From an uncultured Bacteroidales bacterium (lineage in GTDB: Bacteria; Bacteroidota; Bacteroidia; Bacteroidales; Muribaculaceae), in contig CACZAC010000009.1 of the NCBI GenBank assembly GCA_902779125.1, positions 62,001 through 126,000 of the forward strand: a stretch of DNA of 64,000 bases, read 5' to 3'. Shown piece by piece: positions 17,876 to 25,672 of this stretch. The translations under genes were made by a program, and so were the position numbers. Each line of letters opens with the position of its first letter. Positions within the stretch are counted from its first letter, which is position 1. The notes under the pieces were generated by a model. The model searched no databases. It saw nothing but the letters and a program-made list of their open reading frames with translations, and was not told where the DNA came from.

Positions 17876-18958
17876 TTACATATACCTTGCCACGGCAGCC
17901 TTGAGTTTGGTAGCATCTTCCACACGCTCAACGATTTCACTGTTACGGATGATGAACGTGGTCGGTATGCCATTGACATTATAGGCACTCACATTCTGAG
18001 ACTGAACGCTCATCGGGTCATACACAGTAATCCAAGGCAGGTTTTTGGCCGCTTCACGCCAAGTCACATTATCGTCATCGATGCTCACCTGATAAATAGC
18101 CAACCCCTTGGAACGATAAGCTTGATAGATATCGTTGAGCAACTTGTTGAGTTGGGGTGACACATCGAGGGCATAGGCTGTGAAGTCCAGCAACACCACA
18201 TTGTGTTCTTTAGCCACCTGTGACAGTTTGTACTCCTTACCAGTATAGTCCTGGAGAGAGATATCAAGCAGTGTGGTAACGTCGGCATATACCGTATCGG
18301 TAGGTGCCGTGAGGCCACGACGACGGCGCTGACCTGCCAGCAACAGGTTCACCAGGTACTCGGTGCGCGGGTCATCGGGGCGAAATGAGTTAAATGCGTT
18401 GGCGACAGCACCGATGAAACGCAGGTCGTTGTCGTTCATCGGGTCAAACAACGGTTTGCCATCAATGTATTTATTGATAAGATAATAGGCAACGATACCA
18501 CTGGGGTCGGCGGCAATCTGACGTGCCTGCTTGTCCTTCCATGCCTGCAATTCGGCAGGAGTTCCTTTACCTGCCGCAAACTGCATCGCTTCCTGGTCAA
18601 TCTTCATCACCTGCTCGGCATGTTCGCTGCCGCTCACGCTGTATTCACGTGCAAAATTAGGCAACTTTGCATTGATGGTCAGATGGTCCAGACTGTCGAT
18701 TGGGAAACAGATGGTCTGGTTACCCAAACGCAACTGATAGATGCTGGGCACCTGGGGGGCGTCGGCACTCAGGCTAAACTTGCCGTTCTTGCCCACCTTG
18801 ATGCTGTCAACGATAAACCACTCACCATTGCTGGACTGCTCCAGTACAAGAGTAGTCGTGTCACCGGCACCCTCAATTGTGCCGTCGATGTGGAACTTGT
18901 TGCCGTTACAAGCCGTCAAACCGATAAGGACGGCAATCATCAATAATATCTTCTTCAT
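17876..18958 (-). CDS. Lipoprotein with DUF4369 and a cysteine-less thioredoxin-like domain
   Basis: The 360-residue protein begins with a lipobox (MIAVLIGLTACNGN), so it is a lipoprotein. Residues about 22-120 match the DUF4369 beta domain (HIDGTIEGAGDTTTLVLE), and about 225-360 is a TlpA/AhpC-like thioredoxin fold (LLDFTAYALDVSPQLNKLL, the conserved cis-Pro loop as VNGIPTTFII). In active relatives the first motif reads DFWASWCxxC; here both cysteines are absent, so a thiol-disulfide role is unlikely. It may instead bind or chaperone a partner. It has its own promoter (19066-19097). Confidence 0.8.
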   Translation of the reverse strand: MKKILLMIAVLIGLTACNGNKFHIDGTIEGAGDTTTLVLEQSSNGEWFIVDSIKVGKNGKFSLSADAPQVPSIYQLRLGNQTICFPIDSLDHLTINAKLPNFAREYSVSGSEHAEQVMKIDQEAMQFAAGKGTPAELQAWKDKQARQIAADPSGIVAYYLINKYIDGKPLFDPMNDNDLRFIGAVANAFNSFRPDDPRTEYLVNLLLAGQRRRRGLTAPTDTVYADVTTLLDISLQDYTGKEYKLSQVAKEHNVVLLDFTAYALDVSPQLNKLLNDIYQAYRSKGLAIYQVSIDDDNVTWREAAKNLPWITVYDPMSVQSQNVSAYNVNGIPTTFIIRNSEIVERVEDATKLKAAVARYM

Positions 18959-19065
18959 TATTATATCTTGTCTTTAAAAGTTCGCCCCCCTTAATCCAAT
19001 CATGCGGATGCCAACCATAGACAGTCGGTCAAAGGGCAGAAACTTGTTTATTTCTAAAAAACGTG

Positions 19066-19097
19066 CGAAATTACACTTTTTTCCCCACCCAGCCAAA
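19066..19097 (-). promoter_or_regulatory. Promoter of the DUF4369 lipoprotein
   Basis: Minus-strand TTTG (19094-19097) and TAATTTCG (19066-19073) are separated by 20 bases; the -7 differs from TAnnTTTG at one base. Confidence 0.55.
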
Positions 19098-19164
19098 TCC
19101 AAAGTTGCCCGTTTGGAAAATATTTGCTATTTCCCCGACATCCAATAGAAAAAACAATGAAATT

Positions 19165-21183
19165 CTATGATTTGTTTGGCTGGCGCATGAGACGCAAGGC
19201 ATTGAGAACGCACAACAAGGCTACACCAACGTCGGCAAAAACGGCCTCCCACAGGTTGGCGATGCCGAGCACACCGAGTATCATCACCAGCACCTTCACA
19301 CCGATGGCAAAGGCAATGTTCTGTACCACAATGCGGCGGGTACGGCGGCCCAAAGCCACAGCATCGGCCACACGCGAGGGTTGGTCTGTCTGGATAACCA
19401 CGTCGGCAGTCTCAATGGCCATGTCGCTGCCCAGGCCACCCATAGCAATGCCCACGTTGCTCAGCGCCAGCACGGGTGCGTCATTGATGCCATCGCCCAC
19501 AAACGCTACTTGACTGTTTTCTCCGCAGGTTGCCAACAACTGTTCGATATGTTCCACCTTGTCCTGTGGCAGCAGGTCACCATGTGCTTCATTGACGCCT
19601 AACTGGCGGGCGACCTGTTCGACGAGAGCCTGTTTATCTCCCGAGAGCATCACCGTTTCAACGCCTTGGCGGTTTAGGCTCTCTACAGCACGGGCTGCGT
19701 CCTCCTTGGGCACATCGGTCAAAACGATATATCCCGCATAGTTACCATCAACAGCCACCGCAACCATTGTACCGACAACATCTTTTAACTCACGAGGGTA
19801 ATCCACACCCTCTTGCTCCATCAAGCGTGTTGTGCCCACAAGCCAATTCTTGCCGTCCACCATGGCGCTCAATCCGTAACCGGCTATGTTCCTTAACCCA
19901 TTCACTGTAACAGGTGCTGGCTTGCAATACTCGTGAATGGCACGGGCAATGGGATGTAGGCTGTCCTGCTCTATGGCAGCAACAATGGCAACCTGGTCAT
20001 CTCTGAGTCCCTTGACTTCACTCACGGCAAAATGACCGGTTGTCAAGGTACCAGTTTTGTCGAACACGACCGTGCTGACACGGGATATGGTATCCAGATA
20101 ATTGCTGCCCTTGAAAAGGATACCGCGTCTTGACGCCGCTCCAATGCCGGCGAAATAACTCAGCGGAATACTGATGACCAGCGCACACGGGCATGAGATG
20201 ACAAGGAAGATGAGCGCACGGTGCAGCCACTCGGTGAAGTCGTAATCAAATGCAGACACTACCATCGAATAAAGCCAAGGCAGAGCAACGACCAGCACAG
20301 CAAGCCCAACAACAATGGGCGTATAAATGCGGGCAAATCGACGGATAAACAATTCAGCAGGAGCCTTGCGCTCTGAGGCCTCCTCGACCAGATGCAGGAT
20401 GCGGGACACAGCACTCTCACTGGCGGGACGCACAGCCTGGAGACGCACAACACATTCGCTGGCAATCATACCAGCCAGCACCTCGTCACCTCTCTCGATG
20501 ACAAGAGGAGCGCTCTCGCCTGTGAGTGCTGATGTATCAAACGCAGCCGCCTCGCCCAGGAGCGAGCCATCTACAGGCACACGCTCGCCCGGCTTGACCT
20601 CAATGATGTCGCCCACTTTTACCTCGACGGGATCAACCGTCATGCGTTGGTTGTCCCTGATGACTACGGCATGGTCGGGGCGAAAGGCAATCAGCGACTT
20701 GATGTTGCCTCGGGCACGGCTGACAGCTCGCCCTTGCAACACCTCACCGATACAGTAGAGTGTCATCACCGCTACCGCCTCGGGGTACTCACCGATGGCA
20801 AAGGCACCAAGGCTGGCAACAGTCATCAGCAGGAATTCACTGAACACTTCACCGTCGCGTGCCGCATCGATGGCCTCGCGCAGCACGCCCAGTCCTGTGG
20901 GAAGCCATGCGACGGCATACCATGCCAACCTTACCCATTGGTTCTGGAACAGTTGCACGTCGGTTGCACTCATGATGACGCCCGTGATGAGCATCGCTAG
21001 AGAAAGAATCGGCTTCCACCATTCCATTTCCTCTTCCTCGCCATGCTCGTGACCGTCACTGCAACAGGCACACTCATGACTATGGTTGCCGCACTCATGC
21101 CCATGTTCACTATTGCAGTGCCCCTCCTGCTCATGGCAGTGGCAATGTCTATCTTGTTGGTTTTCTTGACTATGCTTCATCAT
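19165..21183 (-). CDS. Heavy-metal P1B-type ATPase with His-rich N-terminus
   Basis: The start is set at 21183 (MMKHSQENQQDRHCHC), just after a good promoter; an upstream in-frame ATG at 21306 would precede that promoter. The protein has 672 residues. Residues about 8-50 are a His/Cys/Glu-rich metal-binding tail in place of a classical HMA domain. The transport core shows the CPC motif (ISCPCALVISIPLS, about 330), phosphorylated Asp in FDKTGTLTTG (about 373), the HP motif (DSLHPIARA), GDGINDAPVLA, and the last helix motif VLNALRLMRQ preceded by an Asp (FADVG). CPC with this last helix points to the Zn/Cd/Pb export group. It is divergent from a small His-rich exported protein. Confidence 0.92.
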   Translation of the reverse strand: MMKHSQENQQDRHCHCHEQEGHCNSEHGHECGNHSHECACCSDGHEHGEEEEMEWWKPILSLAMLITGVIMSATDVQLFQNQWVRLAWYAVAWLPTGLGVLREAIDAARDGEVFSEFLLMTVASLGAFAIGEYPEAVAVMTLYCIGEVLQGRAVSRARGNIKSLIAFRPDHAVVIRDNQRMTVDPVEVKVGDIIEVKPGERVPVDGSLLGEAAAFDTSALTGESAPLVIERGDEVLAGMIASECVVRLQAVRPASESAVSRILHLVEEASERKAPAELFIRRFARIYTPIVVGLAVLVVALPWLYSMVVSAFDYDFTEWLHRALIFLVISCPCALVISIPLSYFAGIGAASRRGILFKGSNYLDTISRVSTVVFDKTGTLTTGHFAVSEVKGLRDDQVAIVAAIEQDSLHPIARAIHEYCKPAPVTVNGLRNIAGYGLSAMVDGKNWLVGTTRLMEQEGVDYPRELKDVVGTMVAVAVDGNYAGYIVLTDVPKEDAARAVESLNRQGVETVMLSGDKQALVEQVARQLGVNEAHGDLLPQDKVEHIEQLLATCGENSQVAFVGDGINDAPVLALSNVGIAMGGLGSDMAIETADVVIQTDQPSRVADAVALGRRTRRIVVQNIAFAIGVKVLVMILGVLGIANLWEAVFADVGVALLCVLNALRLMRQPNKS

Positions 21184-21212
21184 TGCATCTATTCTGTTGG
21201 TTGTTCTGCTTG

Positions 21213-21249
21213 CAAAATTACGCACTATTCCGTGCAACCGGGTTGCAAA
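21213..21249 (-). promoter_or_regulatory. Metal ATPase promoter with a spacer palindrome
   Basis: TAATTTTG (-7) lies at 21213-21220 on the minus strand and TTTG at 21246-21249, with a long 25-base spacer. The perfect 15-bp palindrome TGCAACC-G-GGTTGCA (21233-21247) sits in the spacer and touches the -33 element. This placement suits a metal-responsive regulator. Confidence 0.5.
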
Positions 21250-21350
21250 GTGCATTGCTCGACTATTTTCCGCCCTAACATTTGTCTTGAAGAAATGCGG
21301 ATTCATCGTGAAAAACTATGGATGAGTCGATAACGGGTAATACGGCTTTT

Positions 21351-21358
21351 TACTTTTG
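21351..21358 (+). promoter_or_regulatory. -7 element for the small His-rich protein
   Basis: TACTTTTG fits the TAnnTTTG consensus. A 6-bp hairpin AGGCCA/TGGCCT follows in the roughly 90-base leader. Confidence 0.5.
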
Positions 21359-21449
21359 TCCAAAGTGCGTGTCTAAGAAACAAAACAAATGAACATTGTT
21401 TCACCAGTTGAGGCCACACTGTTGGCCTTGACACAAAACAGAGAAGATT

Positions 21450-21743
21450 ATGAAAACTAAAGTTTTACTGAGCGCTATTGCGACTATCGCGTTACTCCTG
21501 CCCAGCACTGCTATGGCAAGTAATCACAAGCACCGCCATGAGGCTAAGCCCAAGGCCCGCATCGAGCACAGGATGCATGTCGCTCATCGTCCGGCTATCG
21601 GCAAACGCTTCTCTCACCGACCCGCTAAAGGCAAGTTCATCATCATCAACCGTGAACGCATGTGGATTGCTGGCGGAGTAATTTATCGAATGATCCCGAC
21701 TCGCACCGGAACGGTCTATGTCGTGACAGGCTATCTGAGATAG
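21450..21743 (+). CDS. Small exported His/Arg-rich protein
   Basis: The protein has 97 residues with a clear signal peptide (LLSAIATIALLLPSTAMA, cleavage near residue 24). The mature part of about 73 residues is very basic and carries at least ten histidines (NHKHRHEAK, RIEHRMHVAHRP, FSHRPAKG) followed by a short beta-rich end (MWIAGGVIYRMI, GTVYVVTGY). No named family was recognised. Its position opposite a metal-exporting ATPase and its histidines suggest periplasmic metal binding, which is inference. It has its own promoter and terminator. Confidence 0.7.
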   Translation: MKTKVLLSAIATIALLLPSTAMASNHKHRHEAKPKARIEHRMHVAHRPAIGKRFSHRPAKGKFIIINRERMWIAGGVIYRMIPTRTGTVYVVTGYLR

Positions 21744-21786
21744 AGCAAACTGAGTTAATGGTTAATAAAGTGAATGAAGGGAAGGT

Positions 21787-21814
21787 GCCCGCTGAATAGA
21801 ATCAGCGGGCTTTT
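21787..21814 (+). terminator. Intrinsic terminator
   Basis: GCCCGCTGA (21787-21795) pairs with TCAGCGGGC (21802-21810), followed by TTTTCTTTT. It ends the small His-rich gene. Confidence 0.93.
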
Positions 21815-21839
21815 CTTTTGCTATGAGAGATTCTTTAAG

Positions 21840-21855
21840 ATGCAATCGATTGCAT
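21840..21855. promoter_or_regulatory. LacI-type operator upstream of the amylase
   Basis: ATGCAATCGATTGCAT is a perfect 16-bp palindrome. Its core fits the LacI-family operator pattern TGnAAnCGnTTnCA at every fixed position. It lies 32 bases before the -33 element of the GH13 promoter. Confidence 0.6.
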
Positions 21856-21887
21856 ATCGAAAACCGATGGATATCTCGAAGAGTTAT

Positions 21888-21918
21888 TTTGTTTTCACTC
21901 ATATTTAGTTTAAATTTG
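21888..21918 (+). promoter_or_regulatory. Promoter of the GH13 gene
   Basis: TTTG at 21888-21891 and TAAATTTG at 21911-21918 are 19 bases apart, 35 bases before the start codon. Confidence 0.75.
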
Positions 21919-21953
21919 TAGGCATTAACCAGTTATTTTAATCACTTTTTCAT

Positions 21954-24900
21954 ATGACTACACCTCGAAATAACCATTTCAAGTTGCTGGCTATGGTCCT
22001 GTTGCTCACACTGGCTGTATCCCAGCAGGCATGGGCGGCATTTGTCGGTCCCCGCAACGATTTCCGCGACGAGAGCATCTATTTTGTGATTACTACCCGA
22101 TTCTATGACGGCGACCCCGGTAACAACGCCCAGTGTTGGGACGGAGCCACGGCCAACCATGGCGACCCGTGCTGGCGTGGTGATTTCAAGGGCCTGATTG
22201 AAAAACTGGACTATATCAAGGCTCTGGGTTTCACCGCCGTGTGGGTCACGCCCATCGTTGAGAACGCATCGGGCCTGGACTACCATGGTTATCATGCTCG
22301 CAACTTCAGCCGTGTGGACCACCGCTACGAAAGCGGTGACACGACGTTCCAGACACTCATCGACGAGGCGCATGCCCGTGGCATGAAGGTATTGCTCGAT
22401 GTGGTGCTCAATCACACGGGCAACTTCGGCGAGGAACACCTGTGTAAACTGTTCACCCGCGACTGGAATGCCAACCAGTTCAAGATTAATGAGTGCATGA
22501 AACCCTATACCACCGACTCGGTGGGCGGTCTGTTGCCGACCAACTACAACAGTCTGCCTTCGGGCCAGCAATATGACGCGCGCCTGAAGCAAATGAAGAA
22601 TACCGACAACCAGAACCACGACAATCACAACCGATGGCACCACTTCGGCCAATTCAACTGGGACGACAACACGCGCTGGTGGGCGCAGATTGCCGGTGAC
22701 TGTGTCGATTTGAATACCGAGAATCCCGCAGTGGCAGAATACCTCATCAACTGCTATGGCTCTTTCATCAAGATGGGCGTTGACGGTTTCCGCATCGATA
22801 CGGGCGGCCACATCGCACGTCTGACGTTCAACAAAATCTATATCCCCGCATTCAAGGCACTGGGCGAGCAGTACCGCAGCAAACGCCTGAATGGTGCGGA
22901 TTTCTTCATGTGCACCGAGGTGTGTGCCCGCTATCAAGGCAGTGTCACCTACCGCAACCAGCCCGCTCTGTCGCCCTACTTCTACACCTGGGCCGAGAAC
23001 AAGAACTACAGTTGGAATGATGACCCCGCCTATTGGGACGGCATCGCCATCTATGAGAGCACTGACCTGAGTTCGCTGGCTAACATCGGCTCGTGCCAGC
23101 AGATGTACAACGACAACTGCCATGAGACGGCCAGCGCCATGCCTACATCAAATAACGCCGTGCTCAACGGAAACACTTACCACACTCCCGATGTGAGCCG
23201 TGCTTCGGGACTCAATGTCATCGACTTTCCTGTCCACTATTCCTTCCACAACATCGCCAGCGTGTGGAATCTGGCAATCGACGGCGACAAATACTACAAT
23301 GATGCGACCTATAACGTGGTTTATGTCGATAGTCACGACTATAGTCCCGGCCCCAACGACAACATCCGCTTCAATGAGGGTACAAACCAGTGGGCCGAGA
23401 ACCTGTCACTGATGTTCACCTTCCGCGGCATCCCTTGTCTGTACTATGGTAGTGAAATCGAGTTCAAGGCCGGCAAGACCATCGACCCGGGAGGCAACGG
23501 TTCCTTGAGGGAAAGCGGCCGTGCCTACTACGGTGGCTACATCAAGGGTAATGTAACCGCCACAGACTTCGGTGTAGCCAACGGCGCATCGGGCAACCTG
23601 GCTGCAACGCTGAGCAAGCCCCTGGTCAAGCACCTGCAGCGACTGAACCGCATCCGTCAGGCTGTTCCCGCCCTGCGCAAAGGCCAGTACAGCACCAGTG
23701 GCTGTTCGTCAAGTGGTGGTTATGCCTTCAAGCGTCGTTATACCGACAACACGACCGACAGTTATGTCCTCGTGACGATTAACGGACCCGCCACCTTCAC
23801 TGGCGTGCTCAACGGCACTTACACCGACTGCATCACGGGTGACGTCAAGACCGTGACCAACGGCACCCTGACCACCACCTCGTGCAGCGGCAAGGGCAAC
23901 ATGCGCATCTATGTCCTCTCGACCTCGCTTACCCCCGCCCCAGGCAAAATCGGCACCGATGGGCCATATCTGTACACCAGCAGCGCCAATGCCGGCACCG
24001 TATTGAGTTATGACGGAACCCAGGAGGAACTGTCAAGCAACGACGGCGAGGGCAACGGAACCAGCCCAGTAACACCGATTGATGTTTATGAGCCCAGTTG
24101 CGAGGAGGATGACATGAGCGTATTTCTGGAGACATCGGCAAGCGTGAGCAGCGTGACCACCTGGGTATGGAACAGCAGCAGCAACTTCACGGGCGGCTCA
24201 TGGCCAGGCCAGGCAATGACGCTGATGGGTACAAACCAGGACGGCAAGCGCAAGATTTGGAAGTGGACCTATGAAGGCACCCTGACCAGCGATCCCACAG
24301 GCATTATCTTTGTCACCGACGGCACGCAGACGAGCGACCTGACCTTCCGCAACCATGGTTACTATATCGACGGCACATGGGACCACACGGTGACCAACTA
24401 CACCTCGCCCGCCCCCACCCTGACCATCGACAAGGAGAGCGGCCAGTATCAGGGCAGCGTGACGGTCACTGTTACCGCCAGTGAAAGTAATGCCATCATT
24501 GTATATACCACCGATGGCACCATGCCTACAGCCAGCAGCCATCAGGCCACTGGACAGGTGCGCCTCACGTTTACCGACAACACCGTGCTGACGGCAGGCG
24601 TCCTCTACGAGGGCAAAGTGCGCAACGTTGTGCAGCGTGAATACATCTTCCATGGCTTTGTACCTTACACTGCAACGGTTTATGTCAAGGACCCGACCGT
24701 GTCACCTAACAACTGGGGGAGCGTTTATATCTATGCTTGGGACAATACAGGTGCCATCAGTGACAGCTGGCCCGGTGTCAGAGTGACTGCCACCAAGGTC
24801 ATCCAAGGGCAGCGATTCTATTACCGCACCTTCAATGTTCCCAGCGAGGACTATAGCTTCAATGTCGTACTCAGCCAGGGAGACAATGGCCACCAGAGCG

Positions 24901-25178
24901 TTGACGTGACAGGAATCAACAAGGATATCTATCTTGAGATTACCTCGACGACCAACAAATACACGGTTGCCGACATCACCGACCAGTTTGCCTATGTGCG
25001 TGGTGATTTGAATCGTGACGGAGAACTCTCGGTTGCCGATGTGACTACCCTCGTCGACATGCTGATCAGGGGCAATTACGATGATGAAGAGATTCAAATC
25101 GGTGACCTCAACAACGATATGGAACTGAGTGTGGCCGATGTGACCACTCTTATCGACATTCTCATTTCAGGCAAATGA
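21954..25178 (+). CDS. Secreted alpha-amylase (GH13) with starch-binding modules and dockerin-like repeats
   Basis: The protein has 1,074 residues with a signal peptide (LLAMVLLLTLAVSQQAWA). The GH13 barrel covers about 35-560: VWVTPIVEN, LDVVLNHTG (region I), GVDGFRIDTGGHI with the nucleophile Asp near 281, MCTEVCARY with the acid/base Glu near 322, and VYVDSHDYSPG with the third Asp near 461. After a beta domain come starch-binding-like modules (VWNSSSNFTGGSWPGQ near 740 and YIYAWDNTGAISDSWPGV near 920), a chitobiase C-terminal-like module (IIVYTTDGTMPTASS, about 845), and a dockerin-like pair at the end (DLNRDGELSVADVTTLVDML, DLNNDMELSVADVTTLIDIL). It hydrolyses alpha-1,4 glucans outside the cell. 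No SusCD-type genes adjoin it. Confidence 0.93.
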   Translation: MTTPRNNHFKLLAMVLLLTLAVSQQAWAAFVGPRNDFRDESIYFVITTRFYDGDPGNNAQCWDGATANHGDPCWRGDFKGLIEKLDYIKALGFTAVWVTPIVENASGLDYHGYHARNFSRVDHRYESGDTTFQTLIDEAHARGMKVLLDVVLNHTGNFGEEHLCKLFTRDWNANQFKINECMKPYTTDSVGGLLPTNYNSLPSGQQYDARLKQMKNTDNQNHDNHNRWHHFGQFNWDDNTRWWAQIAGDCVDLNTENPAVAEYLINCYGSFIKMGVDGFRIDTGGHIARLTFNKIYIPAFKALGEQYRSKRLNGADFFMCTEVCARYQGSVTYRNQPALSPYFYTWAENKNYSWNDDPAYWDGIAIYESTDLSSLANIGSCQQMYNDNCHETASAMPTSNNAVLNGNTYHTPDVSRASGLNVIDFPVHYSFHNIASVWNLAIDGDKYYNDATYNVVYVDSHDYSPGPNDNIRFNEGTNQWAENLSLMFTFRGIPCLYYGSEIEFKAGKTIDPGGNGSLRESGRAYYGGYIKGNVTATDFGVANGASGNLAATLSKPLVKHLQRLNRIRQAVPALRKGQYSTSGCSSSGGYAFKRRYTDNTTDSYVLVTINGPATFTGVLNGTYTDCITGDVKTVTNGTLTTTSCSGKGNMRIYVLSTSLTPAPGKIGTDGPYLYTSSANAGTVLSYDGTQEELSSNDGEGNGTSPVTPIDVYEPSCEEDDMSVFLETSASVSSVTTWVWNSSSNFTGGSWPGQAMTLMGTNQDGKRKIWKWTYEGTLTSDPTGIIFVTDGTQTSDLTFRNHGYYIDGTWDHTVTNYTSPAPTLTIDKESGQYQGSVTVTVTASESNAIIVYTTDGTMPTASSHQATGQVRLTFTDNTVLTAGVLYEGKVRNVVQREYIFHGFVPYTATVYVKDPTVSPNNWGSVYIYAWDNTGAISDSWPGVRVTATKVIQGQRFYYRTFNVPSEDYSFNVVLSQGDNGHQSVDVTGINKDIYLEITSTTNKYTVADITDQFAYVRGDLNRDGELSVADVTTLVDMLIRGNYDDEEIQIGDLNNDMELSVADVTTLIDILISGK

Positions 25179-25220
25179 GTCTTCTAGTGATTAAATGCGG
25201 TACATCTGACCTTTTTTTAG

Positions 25221-25239
25221 AGCGTTTTTTCGCTTTTTT
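25221..25239 (+). terminator. Weak terminator after the amylase
   Basis: AGCG-TTTTTT-CGCT is followed by a T-run; the stem has only 4 bp. Confidence 0.4.
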
Positions 25240-25313
25240 ACAACAAAAACTGTCCTAAATGGAAAATAAAATTGTAAAAATGGTCAATTTTACCTTTTTT
25301 AACAGAAAAACTC

Positions 25314-25344
25314 TTTGCCGTGAAATAGTTTAGTTGTAATTTTG
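25314..25344 (+). promoter_or_regulatory. Orphan promoter
   Basis: TTTG at 25314-25317 and TAATTTTG at 25337-25344 with a 19-base spacer match the Bacteroidetes promoter very well. No coding sequence starts downstream on this strand before the terminator at 25400. Confidence 0.7.
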
Positions 25345-25350
25345 CACCCG

Positions 25351-25434
25351 CAAAAACAAGGTAATAATTTTTTTCATAAGGTAAAGATTCAGGAGATTGA
25401 AAAGGACTCGTCGGGAGACGAGTCCTTTTGTTTT
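25351..25434 (+). ncRNA. Candidate small RNA of about 85 nt
   Basis: The predicted transcript starts about 7 bases after the -7 element and ends at a 13-bp terminator stem with a T-run. It contains no ATG-initiated reading frame on the plus strand. The 5' part is A-rich and unstructured (CAAGGTAATAATTTTTTTCA), suitable for pairing with mRNAs. No known RNA family was recognised; the 3' terminator plus single-stranded 5' end is the usual shape of a trans-acting small RNA. Confidence 0.5.
25400..25434 (+). terminator. Intrinsic terminator of the candidate small RNA
   Basis: AAAAGGACTCGTC (25400-25412) pairs perfectly with GACGAGTCCTTTT (25417-25429), loop GGGA, followed by GTTTT. Confidence 0.93.
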
Positions 25435-25589
25435 CATCAATAAATCGTCATTACAATCTCTCTCCCAATGGTAGAGAAAAAGGAGAAAAGCGGCTGCCGG
25501 TATTACAATAATCAGTGCTTTTGCAGCCTGGTTAGAAAATGTTATTTCCAATTAAATGAAGTACTATGAAAGTATCTTTATAAAAAGAC

Positions 25590-25622
25590 AATCGGGACCA
25601 TGCCCAATGCATGGTCCCGATT
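25590..25622 (-). terminator. Intrinsic terminator of the M3 peptidase gene
   Basis: A perfect 14-bp stem (25590-25603 with 25609-25622, loop CCAAT). On the minus strand it is followed by GTCTTTTTAT. Confidence 0.88.
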
Positions 25623-25672
25623 ATTTCTTGTCGTAGAGACGCAAGACTTTGAGTCTTAACCTTAGCGACCGT

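Larger units (their letters stand above)
25179..25672 (+). other. Non-coding stretch with a candidate small RNA
   Basis: 494 bases without a convincing gene. From left to right it holds a weak terminator for the amylase (25221-25239), a complete promoter (25314-25344), a short transcript region ending in a strong terminator (25400-25434), about 150 bases with no recognised signal, and the terminator of the M3 peptidase gene (25590-25622). Confidence 0.6.

Noticed and set aside
21942..23123. A 393-codon minus-strand frame
   Set aside because: Antisense to the amylase signal peptide and catalytic barrel.
25330..25551. A 73-codon minus-strand frame with a hydrophobic N-terminus
   Set aside because: It is antisense to the candidate small RNA and its terminator, has no promoter on its strand, and no family is recognisable.
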